Origin: Cetobacterium sp. 8H
GTDB lineage: Bacteria; Fusobacteriota; Fusobacteriia; Fusobacteriales; Fusobacteriaceae
Direction: 5' to 3'
DNA: 64,000 bases
Assembly: GCF_014250675.1 (NCBI RefSeq)
Contig: NZ_JACHTG010000004.1
Span: forward strand, 1,551,501 to 1,615,500
Part shown: one piece after another, positions 8,159 to 16,764 of the stretch
Numbering within the stretch: the first letter of the stretch is position 1
Layout: each line of letters begins with the position of its first letter
The notes under the pieces: generated by a model
Databases searched by the model: none
The model's input: only the letters and a program-made list of their open reading frames with translations
What the model was told of the DNA's origin: nothing
Position numbers and translations under genes: made by a program

Positions 8159-8881
8159 TTAATAATTTTTTAAAATTTTATTCATTTCTCCAATTTCTTT
8201 TTCTTGAGAAGAGATAATATCATTACAAATTTTTAATAATTCTGCATTTTTACCAAATTTAATATATGCTTGAGCCATTTCAATAGCTGCTCTATGATGA
8301 ATAATCATATTTTTTAGATAGCTATTTGTTACAGCCTTAGGGTTATTTGATTTCGATTGATACATGGACATATTTGTCATCATTTGGTCCATGATTTTTT
8401 TCATAGTAGTTTTAAACTCAGGGTTATTATTTCCTCTTAAATCACCAGATTTTAAAAGAGTTTGCATATCAATAATCTCTTTTTTTTGTGCTTTGATTAT
8501 TTGTTCAGCAAGAAGTTTAACACTAGGGTCCTGTGTATAATTAATTACTCCAAGACTACTTATTAAGGCTGCTTCATGATGCGGAATCATAAAGACAACA
8601 AAATTATTTCCAATATCATCAGTTAAAAATTTATCTAAATTAGGAGATGACATAATCATGTGTGCAAAATGTTCATATTCACTAAAATATTTAAAGTTTT
8701 TTGGAATAATGTTGTTGACAGGTGTAAGTACATTATACGTTATTGTTGTTACAGGTTTTTCATGTAAAATTGTCTCGCTATGCTGTTTGTGTTCTTCAAC
8801 TTGAGAGGCATAGGGAGTCAATGAAACAGTTGAAAAAAGAGCGGCAATTCCAACCATTATATTTAGATTTTTAAAATCCAT
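8159..8881 (-). CDS. DUF305 family exported protein
   Basis: A 240-residue protein with an N-terminal hydrophobic segment (about 8-25), probably a signal peptide or anchor, and a ferritin-like four-helix DUF305 domain. The two family hallmarks are present: MIPHHEAALISS near residue 100 and MIIHHRAAIEMAQ near 195, each with the HH pair thought to bind metal, plus QKKEIIDMQ and QEKEIGEMN helix ends. Family members are often linked to copper handling, but no copper gene is adjacent here. The divergently transcribed neighbour is a ZIP metal transporter, which loosely fits a metal theme. AGGAGG lies 7 bases before the ATG. Confidence 0.85.
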   Translation of the reverse strand: MDFKNLNIMVGIAALFSTVSLTPYASQVEEHKQHSETILHEKPVTTITYNVLTPVNNIIPKNFKYFSEYEHFAHMIMSSPNLDKFLTDDIGNNFVVFMIPHHEAALISSLGVINYTQDPSVKLLAEQIIKAQKKEIIDMQTLLKSGDLRGNNNPEFKTTMKKIMDQMMTNMSMYQSKSNNPKAVTNSYLKNMIIHHRAAIEMAQAYIKFGKNAELLKICNDIISSQEKEIGEMNKILKNY

Positions 8882-9022
8882 AAGATAACCTCCTTATAAA
8901 GTGTATGTGCCTTATTATTAAAAATAAAAACGCTTTATCCTTTAAAAAATTAAAAGGATTTGTGAAAAAAAAAAGTAAAAGCTATTTAAGAGTAAAAAAA
9001 TAATTTAAGAGGGAGAGAGTAA

Positions 9023-9835
9023 ATGGAAAGTTTCTTTCAAAATTTAAGTCCAATAATGCAGGGATTCTTAGCTACTTTATTCACTTGGTGGATGACAATG
9101 CTAGGTGCTGCAATGGTTTTTTTCTTTAAAACAATAAATCAAAAAGTGTTGAATGGAATGTTAGGATTTGCATCAGGAGTTATGATAGCTGCTTCATTTT
9201 GGTCCTTATTAGATCCAGCTATTGAGTTGTCAAAAAAATTAGGAGTTGCTTCTTGGAAACCAGCATTGATAGGATTTTTATGTGGCGGATTATTTTTATG
9301 GTCCGTAGATAAAATACTACCTCATTTGCATTTAAACCAAAAAATATCCTCTGCGGAAGGAATAAAAACAAAATGGAGAAGAAGTGCTTTATTGGTATTG
9401 GCAATAACACTTCATAATATACCAGAAGGATTAGCTGTCGGAGTTGCTTTTGGAGCAGCTTCTTTAGGTGGAGATTCCACGAGTCTCGTTGCTGCAATAG
9501 CTTTAGCAATAGGAATAGGATTACAAAATTTTCCAGAGGGTGCGGCAGTATCAATTCCATTGAGAAGAGAAGGAATGAGTAGATTAAAGGCATTTCTATA
9601 TGGGCAGGCTTCTGGAATTGTTGAACCAATAGCAGCAGTAATAGGAGTAGTTTTTGTTATAAAGATGACTTATTTACTTCCATATGCCTTATCATTTGCA
9701 GCAGGAGCGATGATATATGTTGTTGCTGAAGAGCTTATTCCAACAGCTAAGGAGATAAAACATGATGATTCGGGAACTATAGGAGTTATGTTAGGATTTG
9801 CAGTGATGATGTTTTTAGATGTAGCTTTAGCATAA
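9023..9835 (+). CDS. ZIP family divalent metal transporter (GufA/ZupT type)
   Basis: An inner-membrane carrier of 270 residues with about eight membrane helices that imports zinc or other divalent metals. The transport-site helices are plain: [17 protein letters not shown] (helix 4, near residue 130) and [20 protein letters not shown] (helix 5), carrying the H/N/E and Q/N/E metal ligands. A short His-containing loop PHLHLNQ precedes them. [11 protein letters not shown] near the C-terminus is also typical of the GufA branch. It starts at ATG behind GAGGGAGAG. Zinc, iron and manganese specificity cannot be separated by eye. Confidence 0.9.
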   Translation: MESFFQNLSPIMQGFLATLFTWWMTMLGAAMVFFFKTINQKVLNGMLGFASGVMIAASFWSLLDPAIELSKKLGVASWKPALIGFLCGGLFLWSVDKILPHLHLNQKISSAEGIKTKWRRSALLVLAITLHNIPEGLAVGVAFGAASLGGDSTSLVAAIALAIGIGLQNFPEGAAVSIPLRREGMSRLKAFLYGQASGIVEPIAAVIGVVFVIKMTYLLPYALSFAAGAMIYVVAEELIPTAKEIKHDDSGTIGVMLGFAVMMFLDVALA

Positions 9836-9836
9836 A

Positions 9837-9864
9837 AAAAGGAGAAAAGATCTCCTTTTTTTTT
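9837..9864. terminator. bidirectional terminator between the ZIP gene and hcp
   Basis: AAAAGGAGA and TCTCCTTTT pair over a short loop, with T-runs on both strands. It sits between two converging genes. Confidence 0.85.
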
Positions 9865-11517
9865 CTAGAAATTTTTAATATCATTTTCTACTGTTGATAT
9901 TGTTCCAAGTTCAAAATTATCAACTAAAACTTTTAATACATTAGGTGTCAAAAAAGCAGGTAAAGTAGGACCTATATGAACTTTTTTAAAACCAAGGTAA
10001 AGTAATGAAAGAAGAACTAAAACAGCTTTTTGTTCGTACCAAGCAATATTGAACACGATAGGCAGATCATTTACATCTTTTAACCCAAATGCATCTTTTA
10101 ATTTTAAGGCAATTACGGCCAGTGAGTAGGAGTCATTACATTGTCCTGCATCTAAAACTCTAGGAATTCCACCAATATCGCCTAAATCCAATTTGTTATA
10201 TCTATATTTAGCACATCCAGCTGTTAAGATAACAGTATCTTTAGGAAGTGCAAGTGCAAAATCGGTATAATATTTTCTGTCTTGCATTCTTGCATCACAC
10301 CCAGCCATAACATAGAATTTTTTTATAGCACCCGATTTAACAGCTTCAATGACTTTATCAGATAAATTTAAAACTTGATTGTGAGCAAATCCACCATATA
10401 TTTCACCTTTTTCAATTTCTAAAGGAGGATCACAAGTCTTAGCTTGTTCTATAATTTCAGAGAAATCTTTAACACCATCTTCATTTTCAGAAATATGCTT
10501 ACACTCAGGCATTCCAGCTGAGTTAGTTGTATAAACTCTATTTAGATACTCAGCTATAGTACCTCTAGGTGGAACTAGGCAATTACTTGTAAAAAGTATA
10601 GGTCCATTAAAGCTGATAAACTCTTTAGTTTGATGCCACCATGAACCACCATAATTACCTACAAGGTTATTGTACTTTTTAAAAAATGGATATGAGTTTC
10701 CAGGTAACATTTCTGAATGAGTATAAACATCAACACCAGTATCTTTTGTTTGTTCTAAAAGCATTTCTAAATCTCTTAAATCATGCCCAGATATTAATAT
10801 TCCAGGATTAGTCCTAACACCAAGATTAACTTTTGTTATTTCTGGATTACCATAAGCTGAAGTATTTGCATTATCTAATAATTCCATAGCCATAACACCA
10901 AATTTTCCAACATCTAAAACCATTTTAACCAAATCATCTAAAGTTAAAGATTCATCATCAATATCAGCAAGTGTAGTTTCCATAAATCTATAAATTTCAA
11001 AACTCTCTTTTCCTAAATTTTTAGCATGTTCAACATAAGCGGACATACCTTTTAATCCATATAGTATTGTTTCTTTAAGAGAACGAATATCTTCATTTGT
11101 TGTTCTTAAAACACCAACTTTTTCAGCATATTCTAATAAGCTTTCTTCTGTTTTTATTTCAGCACTACAATCTACAAATTTAGAGTATTTTTCTGGAATG
11201 TTGATAGAAAGTTCTGAAATTTTCATTTCTAAAGCCTCACGATACATCTCACCAGCTTCAATTTCATCTATAATTGCAGCATCATCAAAATTAGCATTGG
11301 TTATAGTTATGAATAAAGAATTCACAACCCAGCGATGAATTTCATTGTCTAATAATGCATTACCATTTAACAAGTTAATATAAGCTGAAACAGTTTTAGC
11401 AGTATGGATTAATAGGTCTTGTAACTTAGCAGTTTCTGGAGTTTTTCCACAAACCCCACGGATTGTGCATCCTTTATTCATAGCAGTTTCTTGACATTGA
11501 TAACAAAACATTGACAT
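9865..11517 (-). CDS. hcp: hydroxylamine reductase / hybrid cluster protein
   Basis: A cytoplasmic Fe-S enzyme of 550 residues that reduces hydroxylamine to ammonia and, in studied bacteria, acts as a nitric oxide reductase in nitrosative defence. The N-terminal cysteines C5, C8, C17 and C23 give the C-x2-C-x8-C-x5-C spacing of the strict-anaerobe class, which holds a [4Fe-4S] cluster, unlike the longer spacing of E. coli Hcp. Downstream ligands of the hybrid cluster are visible in [36 protein letters not shown] and TAGCAKY. GGAGG lies 6 bases before the ATG. Rubredoxin is encoded just upstream on the same strand and is a plausible electron donor; a strong hairpin lies between the two genes. 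Confidence 0.96.
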   Translation of the reverse strand: MSMFCYQCQETAMNKGCTIRGVCGKTPETAKLQDLLIHTAKTVSAYINLLNGNALLDNEIHRWVVNSLFITITNANFDDAAIIDEIEAGEMYREALEMKISELSINIPEKYSKFVDCSAEIKTEESLLEYAEKVGVLRTTNEDIRSLKETILYGLKGMSAYVEHAKNLGKESFEIYRFMETTLADIDDESLTLDDLVKMVLDVGKFGVMAMELLDNANTSAYGNPEITKVNLGVRTNPGILISGHDLRDLEMLLEQTKDTGVDVYTHSEMLPGNSYPFFKKYNNLVGNYGGSWWHQTKEFISFNGPILFTSNCLVPPRGTIAEYLNRVYTTNSAGMPECKHISENEDGVKDFSEIIEQAKTCDPPLEIEKGEIYGGFAHNQVLNLSDKVIEAVKSGAIKKFYVMAGCDARMQDRKYYTDFALALPKDTVILTAGCAKYRYNKLDLGDIGGIPRVLDAGQCNDSYSLAVIALKLKDAFGLKDVNDLPIVFNIAWYEQKAVLVLLSLLYLGFKKVHIGPTLPAFLTPNVLKVLVDNFELGTISTVENDIKNF

Positions 11518-11542
11518 AAATTACCTCCTCATAGAAAAGTTA

Positions 11543-11581
11543 AAAAAAGCTGAGGTATAAATCATTGACCTCAGCTTTTTT
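11543..11581 (-). terminator. intercistronic terminator between rubredoxin and hcp
   Basis: A perfect 14-bp stem (AAAAAAGCTGAGGT with its complement) and T-run. Only 25 bases separate it from the hcp start, too little for a separate conventional promoter, so hcp is probably reached by partial read-through. A weak TTTACA/TTATAC pair overlapping the stem cannot be excluded as an hcp promoter. Confidence 0.8.
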
Positions 11582-11592
11582 GTAAAATTTAA

Positions 11593-11751
11593 TTATTCTT
11601 TTTCGAACTCATCTTTTCCAGCGCCACATATAGGACAAACCCAAGAATCTGGGACATCTTCCCATTTAGTACCAGCAGATACACCATTATCAGGATCACC
11701 AATTGAAGGATCATATACCCAGTCACATACAATACATTTCCATTTTTCCAT
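11593..11751 (-). CDS. rubredoxin
   Basis: A 52-residue electron carrier in the cytoplasm. The two knuckles that hold the single iron are present: [10 protein letters not shown] at residues 6-15 and [11 protein letters not shown] at 39-49, with the aromatic core residues W4, Y13, W30 and W37. [20 protein letters not shown] between them is the family-typical loop. AGGAGG lies about 8 bases upstream of the ATG. It is transcribed toward hcp on the same strand, which suggests it supplies electrons to Hcp or to another oxygen/nitrosative-stress reductase. The call is certain; its partner is inferred. Confidence 0.97.
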   Translation of the reverse strand: MEKWKCIVCDWVYDPSIGDPDNGVSAGTKWEDVPDSWVCPICGAGKDEFEKE

Positions 11752-11861
11752 AAAAATACCTCCTGTAGATTTTATATTAAAATTTCTATAATAACCTTAA
11801 AAGCATTTTACTTTAGTTTTTAAAATTTCCTTTAAATAAAATAAAATAGTTGATTATTTTT

Positions 11862-11870
11862 TGCTATAAT
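11862..11870 (+). promoter_or_regulatory. extended -10 promoter of proC
   Basis: TGCTATAAT is a perfect extended -10 element about 30 bases before the proC start; no good -35 hexamer is visible. Confidence 0.65.
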
Positions 11871-11900
11871 ATGTATAAAATATAAAAAAGGAGAGTGGAA

Positions 11901-12713
11901 ATGAAAAATATAAAAATAGGGTTTATAGGTGCAGGAAATATGGCACAAGCAATGTTAAAAGGGATGTTAAATAATTCAGAGATAGAATCTAAAAATATAT
12001 TTGTTTATGATTTGAATGATAAGTTAATTGGTGAGTTAGAGGAAAAATATGGGGTATCAAAATGTAAAGACCAAAAGGAAGTGGCAAAAAGTTCCGATAT
12101 TATTATTCTTGCTGTAAAACCAAATATATATCCTTTGGTAATAGATACAATAAAAAATGATTTAGATTTAAATAAAATAGTTGTTAGCATAACACCGGGA
12201 TACTCAATAAAAGAATTAAAAGTATACTTTGAAAAAAATATAAAAATAGTGAGAACAATGCCAAATACTCCAGCTATGGTAGGAGAGGGAATGACAGCAT
12301 ATTGTGTTGATAAATCAATTGATGAAAATGATGAAAATGTAATAAAAAGTATTTTAGAAACCTTTGGTAAAGTTGAAAAAGTGGAAGAAAAACTAATGGA
12401 TGTTGTTGTAGCAACGAGTGGATCATCTCCAGCATATGTATATATGTTCATTGAAGCTTTAGCAGATGGAGCGGTTTTAGGAGGTATGCCTAGAGATAAA
12501 GCATATATATTTGCAGCTCAAACCGTTTTAGGAGCAGCTCAAATGGTTATAAAAACTGGAATTCATCCGGGAGCTCTTAAAGATATGGTATGTTCTCCAG
12601 GAGGGACAACAATAGAAGCAGTAGCAACTTTAGAAGAGAATGGTTTTAGAAGCTCGGTAATACAAGCAATGAAGAGATGTATTGAAAAATCTAAAAAAAT
12701 GAATTTACAATAA
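11901..12713 (+). CDS. proC: pyrroline-5-carboxylate reductase
   Basis: The enzyme reduces pyrroline-5-carboxylate to L-proline with NAD(P)H, the last step of proline synthesis. The Rossmann glycine motif is IGFIGAGNMAQAMLKG near the N-terminus; ILAVKP, VRTMPNTPAMVGEGM, SGSSPAYVYMFIEALADGAV, and the C-terminal HPGALKDMVCSPGGTTIEAV signature are all present. At 270 residues it is full length. The ATG at 11901 is chosen over the in-frame GTG at 11895 because AGGAG is 7 bases ahead of it. The gene stands alone with respect to other proline genes; the MscS channel gene begins 66 bases later. Confidence 0.96.
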   Translation: MKNIKIGFIGAGNMAQAMLKGMLNNSEIESKNIFVYDLNDKLIGELEEKYGVSKCKDQKEVAKSSDIIILAVKPNIYPLVIDTIKNDLDLNKIVVSITPGYSIKELKVYFEKNIKIVRTMPNTPAMVGEGMTAYCVDKSIDENDENVIKSILETFGKVEKVEEKLMDVVVATSGSSPAYVYMFIEALADGAVLGGMPRDKAYIFAAQTVLGAAQMVIKTGIHPGALKDMVCSPGGTTIEAVATLEENGFRSSVIQAMKRCIEKSKKMNLQ

Positions 12714-12779
12714 TAAAAAGGAATTGTACCTTCTTTTTCATATAATCATTATAGATTATGGTATGCATCAGGAGGAAAA

Positions 12780-13628
12780 ATGGATTTTAATCAGATATTT
12801 AGTGCGCTAAAAAATAATAAAGGTAAAACTATATTAGAAAGTTTAGGTTATGATATACTTACGTTTATAATTAGATTATTGGTATTTCTCATTGTATTAT
12901 ATTTGGGGAAATATCTAGTAAAAAAAGTTGATGAGTATATCGGAAAAATAACAGTTATGAATGAAGATCTAAACACAAAACAATTTACAAGATCAATAAC
13001 AAAATTAGGTCTTAATTTAATTGTTTTTCTAATAGGATTATTGATTTTTGGTTTTAGTGAAGGATCTATTGCTACAATGATAAGTGCAATTGGTTTAGGA
13101 GTTGGAATATCTTTGAAAGAGTTTTTATCTAATCTTGCAGGAGGAGTTGTCTTATTTTTCTCAAGACCATTTGTAATAGGGAATTTTATAAAAATAAATG
13201 GAGTTATGGGAGAAGTTTTTAAAATAGAGGTATTTTCTACTCATATAAACAGTTTAGATGGACGAAGAATTATTATACCGAATAATGCTATGATTAGTGG
13301 AAATATAATTAACTATGATACCAATCTTTTTAGAAGAATAAAATTGATGCTTTCTGTATCGTATAATTCCGATATGAAAAAAGTTATTAGTGTTTTAGAA
13401 AATATAGCTCAGACGTATGAGGGGCTTGATAAAACACAAGAAAACTTTATAAATACAATTCAGTATGGAGATTCAAGTATAAATATTTTGTTTATGGTCT
13501 GGACACCAACTAAAGGATATTATAAAGTTAGAGGAGAACTTATGGCTTATATTTTAGAAGTGTTTAATAAAGAGAACATTGATGTTCCATTTAATATTTT
13601 GGATGTAAATTTATCAGAAAATAAATAA
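12780..13628 (+). CDS. small-conductance mechanosensitive channel (MscS family)
   Basis: A 282-residue inner-membrane channel that opens under membrane tension and releases solutes on osmotic downshock. Three transmembrane helices (about 25-50, 70-92, 98-118) are followed by the conserved pore helix with GLGVGISLKEFLSNLAGGVVLFFSRPFVIGNFIKI, then the beta domain with GRRIIIPNN and a C-terminal alpha/beta vestibule. The length is close to E. coli MscS. AGGAGG precedes the ATG by 5 bases. The DUF3298 gene starts 14 bases after its stop, so they likely share a transcript. Confidence 0.93.
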   Translation: MDFNQIFSALKNNKGKTILESLGYDILTFIIRLLVFLIVLYLGKYLVKKVDEYIGKITVMNEDLNTKQFTRSITKLGLNLIVFLIGLLIFGFSEGSIATMISAIGLGVGISLKEFLSNLAGGVVLFFSRPFVIGNFIKINGVMGEVFKIEVFSTHINSLDGRRIIIPNNAMISGNIINYDTNLFRRIKLMLSVSYNSDMKKVISVLENIAQTYEGLDKTQENFINTIQYGDSSINILFMVWTPTKGYYKVRGELMAYILEVFNKENIDVPFNILDVNLSENK

Positions 13629-13642
13629 AAATGGAGGAGAAG

Positions 13643-14296
13643 ATGGGAATAAAAAAAATTATAATTTTTTTATTAGTTGCTTCGAATTTAATGGCAATAT
13701 CTGTTGAGAATGAAGGATTTAAAGAAGCTGGTGAAAATTATTTATATGAAATAAATATACCTAAAATAAAATCTGAAGATATCAAATTTCAAACAGAATT
13801 TAATAGAAATATGCAAAAGATTAAAAATAATGCAATAGAAAATATTTTGAAAATATCACAAGAAAATGGGGAGGATGTTTCACAAAATCAGTTGATAATA
13901 AGATATGATGATTATACAAGTGAAATAGGTATAGCGAGTATTGTTTTAGAAACTTATGAGTATACTGGTGGAGCACACGGCATGTCAAATTTAAGTGTTT
14001 TTAACTTAGATTCTAAAACTGGCAAAGATATCCCAATAGAAGAAATTATAAAACCGGAAGGGTTAAATTATTTACAAAATCAAATTCAAAAAGATATTCA
14101 AAATAATTTAAATGGACCTTCAGAGGAATGGATTTATTTTTCTGATGCAAAGGCAGATATAAAAAATGCAAAAATTTATTTTGAGAATGATTTTATTGTA
14201 ATTGTTTTTGGTTTGTACGACATAGCTCCTTATTCATCAGGAATGTCAACCTTCAAATATCCATTAGATAAGATAAAAGAGTTTTTACTTAAATAA
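13643..14296 (+). CDS. DUF3298/DUF4163 domain exported protein
   Basis: A 217-residue protein with a signal peptide (MGIKKIIIFLLVASNLMA) followed by a domain like those of RsiV and PdaC. The hallmarks are YTGGAHGMSNLSVFNLDSKTGKDIPIEEI (the G-G-A-H-G turn and the following DUF3298 strand) and the late FGLYDIAPYSSGMSTFKYPLDKI. The family occurs in extracytoplasmic proteins; the sequence gives no enzymatic residues and function is unknown. The start at 13643 is preferred to the ATG at 13631, because the GGAGG inside the longer version is the ribosome-binding site. It follows the MscS gene closely and ends at a strong shared terminator. Confidence 0.8.
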   Translation: MGIKKIIIFLLVASNLMAISVENEGFKEAGENYLYEINIPKIKSEDIKFQTEFNRNMQKIKNNAIENILKISQENGEDVSQNQLIIRYDDYTSEIGIASIVLETYEYTGGAHGMSNLSVFNLDSKTGKDIPIEEIIKPEGLNYLQNQIQKDIQNNLNGPSEEWIYFSDAKADIKNAKIYFENDFIVIVFGLYDIAPYSSGMSTFKYPLDKIKEFLLK

Positions 14297-14329
14297 AAAA
14301 ACAGCCAAGTTTAAGCTTGGCTGTTTTTT
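14296..14329. terminator. bidirectional terminator
   Basis: The perfect 14-bp stem AAAAAACAGCCAAG with its complement has T-runs on both strands and sits between the converging DUF3298 and AGCS genes, touching the latter's stop codon. Confidence 0.9.
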
Positions 14330-15717
14330 TATAAAGAAATTTCACCCTTATTATCCCAGCACTCTACTCCAGTAGAATTAGAAAGAACATTTTTGGTAAA
14401 AGTAGGATCTTTTCCTTTTTTTCTTTCTTCTAAGTAGTGATGAATACACTCTATAGCAGGTTGTTTTAGTTTTATGATAGCATAAATATTAAAGAGAGCC
14501 ATAAATGCCATAAACATATCAGCCATAGCCCATACAGAAGGAGCATCATTAGTTGAACCCCAAAATACCATACCTAAAGCTATAATTTTAAATGGTATCT
14601 CAATCCATTTTGTTTCAGTATAAGCAATATTTACTATACCATAAAAATAATTTCCGATAATCGATGAAAATGCAAATAAAAATATACAAGTTATTAAGAA
14701 TACTCTACCAAAAGTTCCTAATTCATGAATCATAGCAGTTTGTGTTAATTCGATTCCTTTATATGTTGTAGTTGTTAAAACTCCAGAAAAAAGTATGATA
14801 AAAGCTGTTGCTGAGCAAATAGCTAAAGTTGTAACGTAAACTCCTAAAGTTTGGACTAATCCTTGTTTAAAAGGGTGATTAGTTGAAGCGCTAGCTCCAG
14901 CATTTGGTGTTGATCCCATACCAGCCTCACTAGAGAATAATCCTCGTTTAATTCCTTCCATGACAACAATTCCAAGAGTACCACCACTAACAGCTGAAGG
15001 ATTAAATGCATTTGTCATAATCAATGTGATAACAGCAGGAATAGCCGCTATATTTTTTAAAACTATAAAAATAGCAACAACTAAATAAAATACACCCATA
15101 ATAGGAACTATGATCTCTGAAACTATTGCAATTCTATGAGCCCCTCCTAATATAATAAAAGCAGTTAAAGCCGTCAAAATAATAGCGCTATAAAATGGAT
15201 TGATGCCATAAGCATGTTTAAAAGCAGCAGTTATAGTATTAGCTTGTACAGCATTAAAGATAAATCCGTATGTAATTGTAATTAATATTGAAAATGCTAT
15301 TCCTAAAAATTTTTTATTCATTCCAAGTTCCATATAATAAGCAGGACCACCAACAAAAATACCATCTTCTTTTTTCTTATATATTTGTGCAAGAGTATTT
15401 TCAACTAAGCTTAAACTACCTGCAATTATAGCTAAAATCCACATCCAAAATATAGATCCAGGTCCTCCTACAGATATAGCAAGAGCTACTCCAGCTAAAC
15501 TTCCAGTTCCAACTTTAGAACCGGCACTGATACAAAAAGCTTGGAATGGAGAGACTCCCTTTCCATTACCTTTTTCTAGCATTACTTTAAACATTTCTTT
15601 GATTTCAGTAATGTTTGCAAATTTTAATTTAAAAGTAAAATAAAGACCAGATATAATAAGAACGGCAATTAAGACGTAAGACCATAAAATGTTATTTAAT
15701 GCATTTATAAAATTCAT
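14329..15717 (-). CDS. sodium:alanine/glycine symporter (AGCS family)
   Basis: An inner-membrane carrier of 462 residues with about 11 helices that imports alanine or glycine with Na+. Family motifs include PFQAFCISAGSKVGTGSLAGVALAI (the highly conserved N-terminal unwound helix), GPGSIFWMWILAI, GGPAYYMELG, LFSSEAGMGSTPNAGASA and the late WAMADMFMAFMALFNI. The ATG at 15717 has GGAGG six bases upstream; the TTG at 15729 lies inside that site. It is transcribed alone. The roughly 150 bases upstream are AT-rich, and I found no glycine riboswitch there. Confidence 0.93.
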   Translation of the reverse strand: MNFINALNNILWSYVLIAVLIISGLYFTFKLKFANITEIKEMFKVMLEKGNGKGVSPFQAFCISAGSKVGTGSLAGVALAISVGGPGSIFWMWILAIIAGSLSLVENTLAQIYKKKEDGIFVGGPAYYMELGMNKKFLGIAFSILITITYGFIFNAVQANTITAAFKHAYGINPFYSAIILTALTAFIILGGAHRIAIVSEIIVPIMGVFYLVVAIFIVLKNIAAIPAVITLIMTNAFNPSAVSGGTLGIVVMEGIKRGLFSSEAGMGSTPNAGASASTNHPFKQGLVQTLGVYVTTLAICSATAFIILFSGVLTTTTYKGIELTQTAMIHELGTFGRVFLITCIFLFAFSSIIGNYFYGIVNIAYTETKWIEIPFKIIALGMVFWGSTNDAPSVWAMADMFMAFMALFNIYAIIKLKQPAIECIHHYLEERKKGKDPTFTKNVLSNSTGVECWDNKGEISL

Positions 15718-15874
15718 TTGTTCCTCCAATATAGTAATTAAATTGTGTGTGATTAAAAAATAAATATTACATTGTTTCTCTTTCCTCCTTTAAGTATCAT
15801 ATATATATTTTATAGTTTCATATAGTATTATATATAAAATAACTTATTTTTACCTATTATGTCAAGAAATAGAA

Positions 15875-15919
15875 TAAAAAAAAAGTACTTACTAAGTAAA
15901 AAACATTTAGTAAGCACTT
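15875..15919 (-). terminator. terminator of the GDPD gene
   Basis: AAGTACTTACTAA and TTAGTAAGCACTT pair with one mismatch; a run of eight or more T follows on the minus strand. It begins about 17 bases past the gene's stop. Confidence 0.85.
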
Positions 15920-15935
15920 CATATAATATTATAGA

Positions 15936-16646
15936 TTAATAATCGGCTATTTCTTTTGGAAAGTTCGTTATTATTCTTGTAACACCCATTTCTTTTAGGA
16001 TTCTTGCATCTTTTTTTAAGTTTACAGTCCAAACGTTTATATCAATATTTTTGCTATTTAAATAATCGACATCTTCTTGTTTTAAAAAATTTTTATCAGC
16101 ATGATATCCACAAATATTAAAGCCTAAATTTTGAATGTATTTGTCTAGATTTACTAAACTTCCTTCAATAAGAAGACCAACTTTAACACTAGTATCAAGT
16201 GATTTTAAATTTTTTAATAAATTGTGACTAAATGAAGAAACAACGACATTTTTATTTGGGTATTTTTTTAAAATTTCTAATAATTTAACCTCGGTTCCTC
16301 TTTCTCTAGAAAACTCTTCTTTTAATTCAATATTGATAAATTTATCATCTGGAATAAAATTAAGAGTTTCTTCAAGTGTCGGGATTTTTTCTCCTTTAAA
16401 TTCATCTGAAAACCAACTTCCAATATCTAACTTTTTAAGCTCTTCAAGAGTAAATTCTTTAAGATTTCCTTTTCCGTTAGATGTTCTCTCAAGTGTCCAG
16501 TCGTGAAAAACAACAATTTCACCATCCTTGGTTTGTTGAATGTCAAATTCAAAACCATCACATCCATCTTTTAAAGCTTTTTCAAAAGCGGATAAACTAT
16601 TTTCTGGTGCCGTACCAGAAGCTCCACGATGTGCTAATATCTCCAT
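15936..16646 (-). CDS. glycerophosphodiester phosphodiesterase
   Basis: A 236-residue cytoplasmic GDPD of the UgpQ type that splits glycerophosphodiesters into glycerol 3-phosphate and an alcohol. The catalytic TIM-barrel motifs are complete: HRGASGTAPENSLSAFEKAL at residues 6-25, the metal-binding FEFDIQQTKDGEIVVFHDWTLERTSNGKG, and the strand-end pairs IELKEE and NVWTV. There is no signal peptide, so the substrate is imported or comes from phospholipid turnover. The gene is flanked by its own terminator and by that of the upstream oxidoreductase, so it is probably transcribed alone. Confidence 0.94.
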   Translation of the reverse strand: MEILAHRGASGTAPENSLSAFEKALKDGCDGFEFDIQQTKDGEIVVFHDWTLERTSNGKGNLKEFTLEELKKLDIGSWFSDEFKGEKIPTLEETLNFIPDDKFINIELKEEFSRERGTEVKLLEILKKYPNKNVVVSSFSHNLLKNLKSLDTSVKVGLLIEGSLVNLDKYIQNLGFNICGYHADKNFLKQEDVDYLNSKNIDINVWTVNLKKDARILKEMGVTRIITNFPKEIADY

Positions 16647-16670
16647 TTAAACCTCCTCAAAAATAAAAAA

Positions 16671-16701
16671 AGCAAAAAAACCTTCTATAGGTTTTTTCGC
16701 T
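16671..16701 (-). terminator. terminator of the molybdopterin oxidoreductase gene
   Basis: On the minus strand AGCGAAAAAACC pairs with GGTTTTTTTGCT around a short loop with one mismatch, followed by a T-rich tail. Confidence 0.7.
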
Positions 16702-16764
16702 TTCTCTCTCATCTCTTGCGATACAAAATTATTATATATATTTTAATAATAAATGTCAAAACTA

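Noticed and set aside
12714-12779. Terminator after proC
   Set aside because: Only a 4-5-bp stem around AAGG/CCTT is present; too weak to call.
15740-15790. AAAGGAGGA followed by ATG-TAA on the minus strand upstream of the alanine symporter gene, as a start-stop leader
   Set aside because: The ATG is followed at once by a stop and no conserved structure or attenuator hairpin surrounds it; chance in AT-rich sequence is likely.
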